64,000 nucleotides of DNA. It comes from Lumbricus rubellus (lineage: Eukaryota > Annelida > Clitellata > Crassiclitellata > Lumbricidae). The notes beneath the pieces were generated by a model. That model saw nothing but the letters and a program-made list of their open reading frames with translations, was not told the DNA's origin and did not search any database. Below are positions 26,901-32,631 of the stretch, one piece after another (position 1 is the first letter of the stretch; every line of letters starts with the position of its first letter). The position numbers and the translations under genes were made by a program. Where the stretch lies: assembly GCA_945859605.1 (NCBI GenBank), contig OX243816.1:23870864-23934863 (forward strand), given 5' to 3'.

Positions 26901-29900
26901 AAAAGAGAGACGCTGCTTCAATTGGTGAATTCAATAAAATAAGGCAAAAAAGCAGAGTGGATTCAAAGACATTCTGCAAATATGCAAACAAATGTAGTAT
27001 TTGATTGACTGAAGTGCACAAACTGATTGCTATATAATAGAAAGGACTCTAATTTAGTTATGATATTTAATTACCAGTAACTATTGTGAATGAAACAATG
27101 GAGTACCAGGGTAGATAGGTTCACCATTGTACAGTTAAAAATTGTTCATTTCATATTGGGCTATCCTCTAGTTTGGTGAGGTTTGGGTTCAGGCATAATT
27201 GTGCAAAATTACATGCTCAAATAATAAGTTTAATAACAGCTCAAAACATGCAAATTTTTATAGCATTCATGATGAAATGGCACTTTTGCAGCATAAAATA
27301 ACATTAAATATAAAATAAATTGAACTGGTCAAATTACTTTGAGCTTGTAACTCACGTCACACAGTCACACCACTCATTCACAGTAAGATTCAGAAGATGC
27401 GCCTAGTCTAGGGAATGCAATACTGAGATTTTTAACTCCCATGATCCCAGGATTGACAAGTTACATGGTATACGGTATTATTGGGATTACAAATTTGAAC
27501 ATTTTTTGTAAGTGGCAATGCAATCAGTAATGAATCAACTGATTAATCTGCAATTTCTAAAACATAAGAAGCTGTCCATATAGTATGCACACATGGAGAG
27601 ATGGGATGGGGGGGGGGGGAACGGACATTATCCCCCCTGGACATTATTCCCCCCCGGACATAATCCCCCCCCCCGGACATATTCCCCCCCGATTTTTCGT
27701 AGGACATTATCCCCCCGGACAAAATCCCCCCTTCATGTACAAATCCTAGAATAGTGCCATACATACATACGAACATACATACATACATACATACATACAT
27801 ACATGCATACATACATACAAACATACATACATACATACATACATATATACAAACAAACATACATACATACATACATACGCACATACGTACATACATACAT
27901 ACATACATACATACAAGCAAATAAACATCAATGCATACATACATACATACATGTACATACATACATGTACATACATACATGTACATACAAACAATTTATG
28001 CATGTATATATATACACTGTGTCCGGAAAAAAAGGGACCCATTTTGTAAATATGAAAATAAATAGTAAATATTCATCGATTTTTACAATTCAAACACCAT
28101 TTTAATCCGGACATATTTGTCTAATATTGGTGAAAATATAAAAGTTTCAGTCACAACAATGACGTCATAATGACGTCATTTGCATAAAAATGCATTTATC
28201 CGGCTATTCATGCATGGTTTCGGTTGATATTGGCTCTTGGTAAAACAGAAATCCATGTAAGGAATGGAAATAAATGCAGCTTATTAAAGGGATTGTCCGC
28301 TCTAGAAAAAGGTCGTGCCTGAAATCCTGGAATATTCGGAACAAATGCCTACACATTTCAACAAAATGGTGCTTCAGCTCACCGAGTTCGTCAAAATGCT
28401 GAACTGTTGACTAATGAGACTCGGATTTCATTCCTCTTAATTCTTTGGCCGCTAAACAGCCGCCCGCTTAAAACCCGCTGATAATAAGATTTGGAGACTC
28501 ATGGGGAAGGTGTAGGCTACAGGACAAGGATAAGAGACATTGAAGAACTCCGTGTGGCGAATTGTTAATGCCTGCTGGGGAGTATTTTGATGCGCTGGTT
28601 ATCGATGCTGCTGTTGGCTATTAGCGCGACCGTTTTAAAGCTTACGTTGAGGACAAAGGTGTACACTTTGACCACAAATTAATTCAGATATAATAATTAA
28701 ATTAAACTTACATTTATTATTGATAAATTACATCATAAAAATATTGAAATTTTTGATGATTTTGCGCATTTATCTCTTAAATTTGACTTTTTGTGCAAAT
28801 GACGTCATAATGACGTCATTATTTGGACTGGAACTTTTATATTTTTACAATTGTTAGACAAATATGTTAGGATAAAAACGGTCTTTGAATTGTGAAAATC
28901 GATGAATATTTACTATTTATTTTGATATTTAGAAAATGGGTCCCTTTTTTTCCGGACACAGTGTATATATACATACATGCATAGATTGTTTGTATGTATG
29001 TATATGTACATGTATGTATGTATGTATGTTTGTATGTATGTATGTAGGGATCATTTTTAGGTAATGATACAATAGACTGGGGGGATAATGTCCTACCCAG
29101 GGGGGGAATATGTCCGGGGGGGAAATGTCCGGGGGGGATAATGTCCAGGGGGGATAATGTCCTACACCCGGGATGGGGGGCCATTGGATTTGGGTAACTT
29201 CCGTACGGTGTGCATTGCGGGAGGAGGTCAAGATAAAACATATGCAGGCAAAATAAATTCCTAATTATCACATCAACATTAGCCTATTTATAACTCTGTA
29301 TTGTCCGATCATAGTCGTCCGATGGCATTTCATCACATTATGATTAAATTCTGTTCAGATCTAGACAGTGTATCATCACAGTTAACAAAGTTTGACTAGC
29401 AAATATGATGATTAACAAAAATAAATAGCAGCCTATGTAAAATAAACATTTTATATATGATTTAAGCTAATTAACTTTTATAAGGGGTTAGATAAGCTTA
29501 TTCGCACGTATGCATGGGGTGATTGGGGTCCCCCCCCAAATGTACATATTATAACATGGGTGTTTAAATACGATTTTCTTGCCTACGTAATATATGGATG
29601 GGTCCTAACCATATATTTGGGAAATGTACAGTGCTGCCATTGTAGGCCTTTTTACAGTGGAGTTGCGGAACATGGGCCATGTGTTGCATCCTCGAAAGAC
29701 ACTTCCTTACACCCTGTGCCCATGACAACATGACTGTAATATCATTCAAGCAGATGTAATCTAATGCAAAACTCATTCGCAATTAGAATGCTATATTTTA
29801 TCTAATAAATGTACACCAAAGTGGTCTTAGGTAGTTGGTTTAATAAAGGATATACTTACTTAGTTTGCGACTACCAGTAAGTACCTAATGAATGGCCGCA

Positions 29901-30057
29901 TCAATAGACAGAGTGAGAGATCGAGTGAGTCCTTGACTAAATAAATGATTAACAACACTTGCAACAATGAGTGATGACTAAACTCACCAAGTTTTCCTTG
30001 GCACAGGTCTCGTTTTGAAGCACCATCAACAAGAAACTGTGGATTACTACAAATTTC
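2860..30057 (-). CDS. CAPN: Classical calpain, copy 1 (exons e1-e15; ends outside or unseen)
   Basis: Calcium-dependent intracellular cysteine protease that makes limited cuts in its substrates. Fifteen exons, 29988-30057 to 2860-2960, join with consistent phases and give about 527 residues. They cover the protease core, with Cys in e2 (NCWFLAA), His in e5 (GHAYS) and Asn in e6 (RNPWG); the C2-like domain III (e9-e11); an acidic linker (e12); EF1 (e13); and a degenerate EF2 (e15). EF3 and EF4 of this copy should lie left of the window, by analogy with e16 and e17 of copy 2. The first 70-90 residues expected of a calpain were not found between 30.06 and 36 kb. No stop or frameshift interrupts the recognised exons. 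The e1-e2 junction reads GKLGNCW; Asn before the Cys, where many classical calpains have Asp, recalls the calpain-5 type, but the EF-hand tail makes this a classical calpain. The exact orthologue is not determined. Confidence 0.93.
3226..3246 (-). CDS. Tentative calpain micro-exon e14, copy 1
   Basis: A 21-bp segment after cacgacag and before gtgttg encodes GTSGGDA and restores the phase between e13 (phase 1) and e15 (needs one preceding base). It gives an EF1-EF2 linker of usual length. A longer reading (3181-3254, acceptor gtgtgtag, donor gtaaat) has better splice sites but ends in phase 0 and does not fit e15. Transcript data would decide. Confidence 0.4.
3352..3472 (-). CDS. Calpain exon e13, copy 1 (EF1)
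   Basis: 121 bp, phase 0 to phase 1, acceptor ctgttag, donor gtgcta. Encodes RKFDLLFADCSGEDNVLDAK and ELKCLLNK, which aligns with EF1 of penta-EF-hand calpains (F..LF...GED..I.A.EL..LLN). Confidence 0.93.
3553..3615 (+). mobile_element. SINE/LINE 3' tail fragment
   Basis: Carries the shared tail pattern: gggagcgcttcagagta, then gaaggg and a short AAATA-rich end. Same tail as the SINE at 19487-19715. Also at 46719-46781. Confidence 0.5.
3666..3833. repeat. 24-bp minisatellite, about 7 units
   Basis: Tandem units like ttagaatgcttggtagtcaa ttgg, with a few substitutions between units, in the intron between e12 and e13. Units abut with no spacers. Short open frames here (3612-3815, 3672-3962) are repeat translations. 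Confidence 0.9.
4636..4866 (+). mobile_element. tRNA-Arg-like SINE with (ATT)n tail
   Basis: Head resembles tRNA-Arg: A box tagcgcaatgg (4642-4652) and B box gagtttgagcc (4685-4695). An unrelated body follows, ending in aataaagaaaagatta and six ATT units. The body and tail show it is a SINE and not a tRNA gene. It lies in the intron between e12 and e13. Confidence 0.85.
5079..5112 (-). CDS. Calpain exon e12, copy 1 (acidic linker)
   Basis: 34 bp, phase 2 to phase 0, acceptor aattgtag, donor gtaagc. Encodes GEVEEEIQSITE, an acidic linker between domain III and the EF-hand domain. Identified by phase, splice sites and composition; too short for homology alone. Confidence 0.8.
5390..5873 (+). 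mobile_element. LINE RT fragment between 33-bp direct repeats
   Basis: 5627-5821 encodes KSLFLRLLSSLQVLPYL and then NQSGFRVHHHTETALLL, the QSGFR..HSTETALL motif of CR1/L2-type reverse transcriptase. The segment is flanked by two direct repeats (5391-5423 and 5840-5872) that start ttaataggtcttggc and differ at two bases. Confidence 0.6.
5874..6521. other. Intron e11-e12, remainder
   Basis: A 121-residue open frame at 5872-6237 (+) is Leu/Ile/Phe-rich with no recognisable motif and is probably chance. 6420-6510 is a GA-rich low-complexity tract close to the e11 donor. Nothing else seen. Confidence 0.5.
6522..6742 (-). CDS. Calpain exon e11, copy 1 (end of domain III)
   Basis: 221 bp, phase 0 to phase 2, acceptor gattgttag, donor gtaagt. 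Encodes FSLEPGIYCVVPATYAVNQE then GEFLLRLATEKP, the characteristic end of domain III (PGxYxVVPxT and GEFxLR motifs). Confidence 0.96.
6943..7002 (+). mobile_element. SINE/LINE 3' tail fragment
   Basis: Reads gggagcgctcctgagtaga, then cttgaaggggcgctatatca and an AAATAAAG end: the shared tail of the tRNA-derived SINE and its LINE partner. Also at 50109-50168. Confidence 0.6.
7156..7203. repeat. (CA)n microsatellite forming the e10 donor
   Basis: Nearly pure CA on the plus strand, TG on the gene strand. The first intron bases after e10 are gtgtgtgtgt, so the splice donor is the first unit of the repeat. Confidence 0.95.
7204..7370 (-). CDS. Calpain exon e10, copy 1 (domain III)
   Basis: 167 bp, phase 1 to phase 0. 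Encodes STWDNPQYLVDLKEPDDDRK, then VSLMQKFTR and GFDIYK, matching calpain domain III with its acidic loop. The donor is the first GT of a long TG repeat, and the acceptor follows a TG/TA repeat, so both splice sites are embedded in microsatellites. Confidence 0.95.
7381..7437. repeat. (CA)n(TA)n(CA)n microsatellite before the e10 acceptor
   Basis: CA, then about 20 TA units with one phase break, then CA. On the gene strand a TG tract ends about 10 bp before the acceptor ag (7371-7372), replacing the usual pyrimidine tract. Confidence 0.93.
8107..8194 (-). CDS. Calpain exon e9, copy 1 (start of domain III)
   Basis: 88 bp, phase 0 to phase 1, acceptor gcgatggcag, donor gttagt. Encodes YNGAWIKGLTAGGSGAPPYE, the start of the C2-like domain III. 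The family motif is usually TAGGC; here Ser replaces the Cys. A Helitron begins 53 bp upstream of this exon. The intron from e8 is about 5.7 kb. Confidence 0.9.
8247..9665 (+). mobile_element. Non-autonomous Helitron, 1,419 bp
   Basis: 5' end TCTATAATAATAAAG (8247) preceded by A. 3' end has a GC hairpin CCCGG-gcaacg-CCGGG (9638-9653), then CTAG (9662-9665) followed by T. A|TC...CTAG|T is the Helitron insertion pattern and there is no target duplication. A TG repeat lies just inside the 5' end and a G-rich minisatellite fills the 3' half. No Rep/helicase coding. It starts 53 bp upstream of exon e9. Confidence 0.87.
8770..9608 (+). repeat. G-rich GGGGTGG-type minisatellite
   Basis: About 840 bp of GGGGTGGAGG-like degenerate units, almost without C on the plus strand. 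Many runs of three to five G could form G-quadruplexes. The complementary strand reads as a 250-residue Pro/His/Thr frame (8894-9646, -) that is a repeat translation, not a gene. Confidence 0.93.
10150..11480 (-). mobile_element. CR1/L2-like LINE reverse-transcriptase remnant
   Basis: On the minus strand the decayed frames read in order: MVDHEILLQRL-like text, VLGPLLFILYTAGI, HLFAGDVQAYVH (a broken catalytic YADD-type motif), then LARI.FK.L, GLAPKYLCDLM and LRSSDRLDLFVPR at the C-terminus. Several stops and frameshifts. It lies in the intron between e8 and e9. Confidence 0.85.
12060..12353 (+). mobile_element. LINE endonuclease (APE) remnant
   Basis: Encodes IMGDFNIDLLRVEGSLW and, after frameshifts, IITRPTGITTRSSTLVNNI then SSNTIESRIV, the end of the apurinic-type endonuclease of CR1/L2 LINEs. 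It is interrupted at a TTAA by a piggyBac-like element; a likely continuation is at 13036-13090. Confidence 0.7.
12354..13031. mobile_element. piggyBac-like MITE, 678 bp, TTAA target
   Basis: 13-bp terminal inverted repeats CCTTTTCCACTCG / CGAGTGGAAAAGG flanked by TTAA on both sides (12350-12353 and 13032-13035), the piggyBac superfamily signature. Near the right end are two subterminal units with the palindrome gtcccacccagtgggac. A CATA microsatellite occupies the centre. No transposase. Confidence 0.85.
12590..12775. repeat. (CATA)n microsatellite with GC-containing variants
   Basis: About 45 CATA units with scattered variants such as tgca and tata. It yields long Tyr/Met/Cys/Val or His/Thr/Tyr frames that are not genes. 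Also at 55756-55941. Confidence 0.92.
13036..13871. other. Intron e8-e9, part near e8
   Basis: 13036-13090 probably continues the LINE endonuclease remnant (VDILANLPALIFDFETNN). 13250-13400 has loosely repeated ggcagtgt-type words. 13410-13680 (catcatcatcatgaagcat start) looks like a dispersed repeat I cannot name. Also at 56202-57037. Confidence 0.4.
13872..13953 (-). CDS. Calpain exon e8, copy 1 (end of IIb)
   Basis: 82 bp, phase 2 to phase 0, acceptor gcttgtag, donor gtgagt. Encodes the W of FWMSFEDW and then the end of subdomain IIb with the CHLTPD motif (CNLSPD-like). Confidence 0.95.
13954..14916. other. Intron e7-e8
   Basis: AT-rich, no recognisable repeat or coding sequence. Also at 57120-58082. 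Confidence 0.5.
14917..14994 (-). CDS. Calpain exon e7, copy 1
   Basis: 78 bp, phase 2 to phase 2, acceptor gatgtag, donor gtgact. Encodes STEWQKLSESERNTLDLKVE then DDGEF, the subdomain IIb stretch with the acidic DDGEFW motif. Confidence 0.94.
15105..15400 (-). mobile_element. LINE 3'-region remnant, minus strand
   Basis: Minus-strand text ends with aaggggcactatataaatat and a (GAAT)-like tail, the CR1/L2-type 3' tail. Related copies are at 32886-33030 and in short fragments elsewhere. Upstream minus-strand frames are decayed. Also at 58271-58566. Confidence 0.55.
15486..15830 (+). mobile_element. LINE C-terminal remnant
   Basis: Decayed frames read LHWL, SYRVQFKLCLLVFKSLHED, MPSYLRDCC, then RAFSAA and SVASVDSFKSKLSRILVAL, the C-terminal end of CR1/L2-type ORF2, followed by ggtgccatataaattgt. 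Also at 58652-58996. Confidence 0.75.
15850..17324. other. Intron e6-e7, unassigned part
   Basis: AT-rich, no element identified. A 177-residue frame at 17001-17534 (+) overlaps an antisense LINE fragment at its 3' half and has no family match that I recognise. Also at 59016-60490. Confidence 0.4.
17325..17500 (-). mobile_element. LINE 3'-end fragment, minus strand
   Basis: Plus-strand text (caggcaggttcatatg, cgacgccactc and a TC-rich stretch) parallels 22849-23000, where the same LINE family is better preserved. Also at 60491-60666. Confidence 0.45.
17576..17661 (-). CDS. Calpain exon e6, copy 1 (catalytic Asn)
   Basis: 86 bp, phase 0 to phase 2, acceptor ttgatag, donor gtagga. Encodes [20 protein letters not shown]. 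Asn of RNPWG is the third catalytic residue and the following Trp is conserved. Confidence 0.96.
17662..18612. other. Intron e5-e6
   Basis: AT-rich; nothing recognisable apart from a short G-rich patch near 18380. Also at 60828-61778. Confidence 0.5.
18613..18693 (-). CDS. Calpain exon e5, copy 1 (catalytic His)
   Basis: 81 bp, phase 0 to phase 0, acceptor ttacaag, donor gtaatg. Encodes GLVTGHAYSITHVIE; the His of GHAYS is the second catalytic residue. Confidence 0.95.
18740..19472 (-). mobile_element. Mariner-type relic with long inverted arms and transposase tail
   Basis: Imperfect inverted arms: left about 18744-18912 and right 19276-19412, sharing gacaattcatat and ttttgacgattcaaaaacg. 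The right end CACCCTG is followed by TA. Between the arms the minus strand (18989-19174) encodes WEDLPLERVNRSIKNFSKKL and VGTGDEHIEH, matching the C-terminus of mariner/Tc1-type transposases. The left tip is degraded. Confidence 0.7.
19487..19715 (+). mobile_element. tRNA-derived SINE (second family)
   Basis: tRNA-like head with A box tggtgtagtggg and B box ggttcgagtcc, then a conserved body (gaccttgggca, ttgctcagtgcttcggcgtg) and a tail gagcgcctctgagtaga ... gaagggggcgctttaacaa. Further copies at 21192-21405 (+) and 32410-32631 (-). Also at 62653-62881. Confidence 0.88.
19734..20333 (+). mobile_element. Non-autonomous Helitron, 600 bp
   Basis: 5' end A|TCTGTATAAATAAAAATG at 19734. 3' hairpin GCCAC-agcaactc-GTGGC (20303-20320), then CTAG (20330-20333) followed by T. 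The 3' third is a GGGA-rich minisatellite (20090-20290) on the same strand. No coding. The single base differing between the two 43-kb copies lies in its hairpin loop (20314). Confidence 0.85.
20634..21033. mobile_element. hAT-type MITE, 400 bp
   Basis: Termini TAGGGCTGCCAAC / GTTGGCAACCCTA flanked by a perfect 8-bp duplication CGTCAAGC (20626-20633, 21034-21041). No coding. Copy 2 starts at 63800 and is cut by the window end. Confidence 0.85.
21192..21405 (+). mobile_element. tRNA-derived SINE (second family)
   Basis: Same family as 19487-19715: gaggtggtgtagtggtggcg head, ggttagaatcc B-box variant, gaccttgggca body, gcttgaaggggcgctataac tail. Confidence 0.88.
21519..21693 (-). CDS. Calpain exon e4 (end of IIa)
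   Basis: 175 bp, phase 2 to phase 0, acceptor aattacag, donor gtttta. Encodes LNGSYQAIEIGYSTDALVDF followed by TGGIGEFLDL, matching the calpain segment with the DFTGG motif, and ends in the linker between subdomains IIa and IIb. It lies in the single-copy part of the window. Confidence 0.95.
21790..22366. mobile_element. hAT-type MITE, 577 bp
   Basis: Termini TAAGGTTGTTAA / TTAACAACCTTA with flanks atagtaaa and atagtata (7 of 8 identical). A subterminal palindrome ataaccggaaatccggttat follows the left end and recurs in the larger element at 39186. Its left end lies 96 bp upstream of exon e4. Confidence 0.7.
22547..22693. repeat. 58-bp-arm hairpin with 31-bp loop
   Basis: Arms 22547-22604 and 22636-22693 are inverted copies differing at one base. 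They are GC-rich at the ends (gaccgccaggcggccgtcc) and contain ccgccaggcgg, itself palindromic. Outside the arms, aaatatttaaa and tttaaatattt extend the symmetry imperfectly. No target duplication seen. Confidence 0.92.
22849..23222 (-). mobile_element. LINE ORF2 C-terminal remnant, split by a hAT MITE
   Basis: Minus strand encodes YGAETWTMRKEVVKRIEAFE, MCIWRRMERV, then IGHVLRGNSLQRNIVEGKME and RKRGRRRPR, the C-terminal end of a non-LTR reverse transcriptase. The upstream part (IKKRMVKALIWSITLY) lies at 23653-23699 beyond an inserted element. Confidence 0.85.
23231..23644. mobile_element. hAT-type MITE, 414 bp, inside a LINE
   Basis: Begins CATAG and ends CTATG, flanked by a perfect 8-bp duplication GTACAGTG (23223-23230, 23645-23652). 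The interior is T-rich with repeated cgttttttat-like words. The insertion splits a LINE remnant, whose two parts rejoin if the element and one flank are removed. Confidence 0.8.
23653..23699 (-). mobile_element. LINE remnant, other side of the hAT insertion
   Basis: Minus strand encodes IKKRMVKALIWSIT, which continues into 22849-23222. Confidence 0.7.
23700..24061. mobile_element. hAT-like element (CATGGGCGCCC end), right end decayed
   Basis: Left end catgggcgcccgcacatagg and interior match the better-preserved element at 42033-42305 (ttgaaacctatttt, ttgccccctcctgcaaaaat). The right tip is altered and no target duplication was found. Confidence 0.65.
24288..24352 (+). mobile_element. SINE/LINE 3' tail fragment
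   Basis: Reads gtcaggagcgctactgaat ... gcagcgctttataagtgt, the shared SINE/LINE tail. Confidence 0.5.
24359..24515. mobile_element. Single arm of a mariner-type element
   Basis: Starts CTGTGTCCGG and follows the left arm of the element at 38077-38850 (cataactcggtcaaaa, taggatttg, gaaatattcgtgagtttgtc). The other arm is missing. Confidence 0.7.
24516..24860. other. Intron e3-e4, end near e3
   Basis: No recognisable feature. Confidence 0.4.
24861..25014 (-). CDS. Calpain exon e3 (subdomain IIa core)
   Basis: 154 bp, phase 1 to phase 2. Encodes FWQYGEWVEVTVDDRLPTRN and later NEFWSALIEKAYAKL, both calpain signatures. The phase-consistent donor is gttggt at 24860; a nearby gtacct (24856) fits a donor pattern but would not join e4 in frame. 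Confidence 0.95.
25015..25782. other. Intron e2-e3, part near e3
   Basis: AT-rich with a short (ATTT)n tract near 25620; nothing else recognised. Confidence 0.4.
25783..25929 (-). mobile_element. LINE ORF2 C-terminal remnant, split by a hAT MITE
   Basis: Minus strand encodes RGRQPKTWMNNVREDLKEMN, then DLIRNREIWR, the end of a LINE ORF2. The upstream residues continue at about 26368-26440 past the insertion. Confidence 0.75.
25938..26367. mobile_element. hAT-type MITE, 430 bp, inside a LINE
   Basis: Termini CAGTGTTTCTCAAAC / TTTGAGAACCACTG, Charlie-like, with a perfect 8-bp duplication GCTTAGAA (25930-25937, 26368-26375). Carries a short internal duplication near 26240-26300 (actctcagacttc.tcacggatcgg). 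Confidence 0.88.
26465..26566 (-). CDS. Calpain exon e2 (catalytic Cys)
   Basis: 102 bp, phase 1 to phase 1, between a tatggcag acceptor and a gtaagg donor. Encodes GNCWFLAA with the nucleophilic Cys, then LFRRVVPSNQDF and YAG, typical of protease subdomain IIa. A CA/TG microsatellite lies about 40 bp upstream of the acceptor. Confidence 0.96.
26608..26712. repeat. (CA)n microsatellite upstream of exon e2
   Basis: CA repeats with gcgc interruptions in two blocks. On the gene strand this is a TG tract about 40 bp before the acceptor. Confidence 0.92.
26713..27597. other. Intron e1-e2, part near e2
   Basis: AT-rich, no element identified. Confidence 0.4.
27760..27995. repeat. (CATA)n microsatellite, left arm of foldback
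   Basis: About 55 CATA-like units with variants. Its inverse, (TATG)n, lies at 28988-29046 but is much shorter. Frames through it are not genes. Confidence 0.93.
28015..28963 (+). mobile_element. Mariner-type element, 949 bp, decayed transposase
   Basis: Termini CACTGTGTCCGG / CCGGACACAGTG with TA on both sides and long inverted arms carrying atgacgtcataatgacgtca. Inside (28355-28690, +) frames read QNGASAHRVRQNAELL, LWPLNSRPLK, YRTRIRDIEELR and FKAYVEDKGVHFDHKL, matching the C-terminal half of mariner-family transposases. Stops and frameshifts are present; the N-terminal half is absent. Confidence 0.85.
29191..29987. other. Intron e1-e2, part near e1
   Basis: No recognisable element. A short G-rich run lies near 29525. 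Confidence 0.4.
29988..30057 (-). CDS. Calpain exon e1 (oxyanion Gln)
   Basis: Starts in phase 0 after an attgttcag acceptor and ends in phase 1 at a gtgagt donor. Encodes EICSNPQFLVDGASKRDLCQ and then GKL. This is the conserved stretch before the calpain active site; the Gln of CQGKLG is the oxyanion residue of the family. It is the most 5' exon I can recognise. A preceding exon ending in a Trp-Xaa-Arg-Pro-like motif was sought and not found. Confidence 0.93.
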
Positions 30058-30205
30058 CTGAACAATACAAAACACAGGAAATCTCTCGTTAGATGCAGTT
30101 CAACTGAGACAGTGACATAATCTTTAAGCTAAGCAAAGAACTGATTTCTAGGAACGTCCTTCATTTTGTAATGCAATTCGATCAATCTGTAATCGTAGCC
30201 TAAGC

Positions 30206-30618
30206 CAGGGGTGTCAAAGAGCTGACCTGTGGGCCATTTTTAGCCCGCTGACGATCTTTTTCTGGCCCACGGAGCCTTCCCTAAAGATTGCAAAATTAGA
30301 GGATAAAAGTTAAATTTTTTATATTTTACAGTCAGCACCAAATACATGGAGTTTTTTTCTTACTGACATCACTTTTGCTCAGACGCACAGCTCTGTAGAC
30401 TGTATGTCTATGGTTTCCAGTTGGTTGTCTGTTAACAAAATTATGAAAGTCACAAAAACACTTATATTATTTAAAATGTTCTGGGAATTGGCTGACCAAG
30501 CCCGGAGCTCCCTCTCAGATCACTACCCAATTTTGCTCAAGAGCTTCTACACCCTGGCCTGCCACTTGTTGGAAGATGCTCAAACTGGCCCGCCACTAAA
30601 AAAGGTTTGACACCCCTG
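30206..30618. mobile_element. hAT-type MITE, 413 bp
   Basis: Termini CAGGGGTGTCAAA / TTTGACACCCCTG with a perfect 8-bp duplication GCCTAAGC (30198-30205, 30619-30626). Same family as 41225-41586 (gtgggccattttt, ctgacgat, gaggataaaagtt, ttgcccgccact-type words). Confidence 0.9.
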
Positions 30619-30978
30619 GCCTAAGCACTGACTAATCGCTAAGCTGCATCTAGCCAAGACGTATCTTTGAGTTTGCGACAAGCAGTATTCACAAGATACA
30701 CACAGAGGACCACTAACTTAGTCGGTGACTAGATCGTGGTTATAGTAAGCACGCATGCGCAAGAGATATTAATAGGCAGTCATATGCATACGTCAATAAA
30801 CAAAGATATAAATATGGTTGTATTGCCCTCAGGAGGTACTTTATATGCGATCTAAATGCATCTTGTCACATTAATGGCATCTTGTGACAGCAAAAACGAA
30901 AAGCATAAATAAGTTCATTGTCTCACAGTCAGCGGAATCAACTATGATTCCCTCCAAAACATGATGTGCTTCCAAAAC

Positions 30979-31138
30979 CATGGGTGGAGTTTATCAGGGG
31001 CTGGGGGGGGGGGGGCTAAGCTCCCCCAAGAAGGCCCAGATTCTGCTTTTTTACCATGAAAATGGTATCTTTTCCTGGGCTTAGCCCCTCCAAGAAGGCA
31101 TTAGCCCTCTCAAGAACGAAAACCAAACTCCGCCCATG
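30979..31138. mobile_element. hAT-type MITE, 160 bp
   Basis: Termini CATGGGTGGAGTTT / AAACTCCGCCCATG with a perfect 8-bp duplication TCCAAAAC (30971-30978, 31139-31146). Confidence 0.87.
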
Positions 31139-31374
31139 TCCAAAACACTCTTTGACGTCTGAAGTTTTGTCGAAGTGGACGAATCGCAAATGCCCCACCA
31201 TGTTTGGATCGCCTGTAGCACACTTAAAACACGACTACGAGACTTACACAACCCTCATAGATAGACAAGCGCTAGTTGTGTCTTAGACGGCTAAAAGGTT
31301 GTGGTGAATACCGATTTATCTGCTAGCAGCCAACTAGCCAGCTTTAGTCAGCGATTAAGATTTAAGATACCTTC

Positions 31375-32060
31375 ATGAATTTGGCCCCCAGGAGCCCAAG
31401 AAGCTCTGGTCAACCCACAGTATTACCTTTCTTGCCATGCCTGATCAGTGGATGCTCAGTTACTCCTCTTTTCTTGCCTGCCAGATGCCTTCTTAGTAGC
31501 ATTCACTATCCAAGAAGCTACAGCCAGCTGCACCTTGCCAATTTTGCCATAGACCGACTGTGAGCGCGCTGCCTTGGATCGGATCTAATGTCAGGAGTTA
31601 CAGCGTCTTATCTTAGACTCTGCGCCAAAGACATACGACTTGGACATTTGCTAGGTCACCATTCAGCTTAAGAAGTTCATGGATACTCTGCTTCCATTCT
31701 GAACAGTAACCTGCAATAGTTCCCTCCATGGGGCATTTTACCTGCATCGCAGAAAAGGTAGAAAAAGTCCCAGTGCCAAAGTGTGGCTTCTGGACATGGC
31801 TGACCCAAATAACTTTAGACCAACAGCAAATGTAATTTTTTTTAATACGAAAATGTTGTGCTGCCCTCTACCTTGATAAGAATAATCTCTTGCCAACATT
31901 CCAAATTTCCAATCAGTTTGAGCTGCTCAGTGCCCCCCTCTACCTTTATAGGAATAACTTCCTGCAAACATCCCAATCAGGTTTTCGGATAAATCAGTCT
32001 TTGGAGATGCAGCCTCACAGGGCTCACTTTCCCTTTTTTGATGCCTTCACATGAATCATC
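31375..32060 (+). mobile_element. Decayed LINE reverse transcriptase
   Basis: Scrambled frames contain DPNNFRPTAN, NNLLPTFQ and QSGFRINQSLEMQ, resembling the N-terminal reverse-transcriptase region of LINEs. Heavily decayed; the 5' limit is uncertain. Confidence 0.45.
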
Positions 32061-32409
32061 AGTCTAACATGTTCTGTTTTGGGGTCAGTTTCAGCCATTA
32101 GCATTTTCATATTTCAGATGTTTGATGTTACTATTTTCAGAAGTGACGTGAAACTGAATTTCCAGACAGTAGACAAATATCAGAAGCTTTGCTAGTTCAG
32201 TTTTTCAATAGCTTGTTATTTTTGTCCTCGTAAGTGTTTTCATCATACAAAGTAAATAAAATCTGGACTTTTGTTGGCTGCAGATGCAATTGATCTTATT
32301 TAGATAGAGCAAGTATTTACACTGTTATAAAGCATTGTACAAAAACCATTTGAGACAATAACCATTAGAAAACAACATGTAAAGAGTTGAAGGTGAGATT
32401 GAATTTTGT

Positions 32410-32631
32410 TTGTTTTGTTTGTTTGTATGTGCACTTTTTATAGCGCCCCTTCAAGCTCTATCTACTCAGAGGCGCTCCCGAATGCAGAGCGGACACTGCA
32501 TCGGAGTTTCACGCCGAAGCGCTGAGCAATTGTGAGTAAAGGACTTGCCCAAGGTCCTTACGCAGCGAGGTGGATTCGAACCTCGAACCTTCCGGCTTCA
32601 AGGCAACGATGCCACCACTACACCCCACAAA
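32410..32631 (-). mobile_element. tRNA-derived SINE (second family), minus strand
   Basis: Reverse complement of the family at 19487-19715: head at 32631 with a ggttcgaatcc B box, body gaccttgggcaagtcc, tail agcttgaaggggcgctataa. Confidence 0.88.

Larger units (their letters stand above)
27598..29190. mobile_element. Composite foldback: G-run arms, CATA arms, mariner core
   Basis: Left arm: tandem modules of ggacattatcccccc type (27615-27740), then (CATA)n. Right arm mirrors it: (TATG)n (28988-29046), then gggggataatgtcc modules (29075-29165). Between them sits a mariner element (28015-28963). All three layers are inverted about the same centre. Confidence 0.75.
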
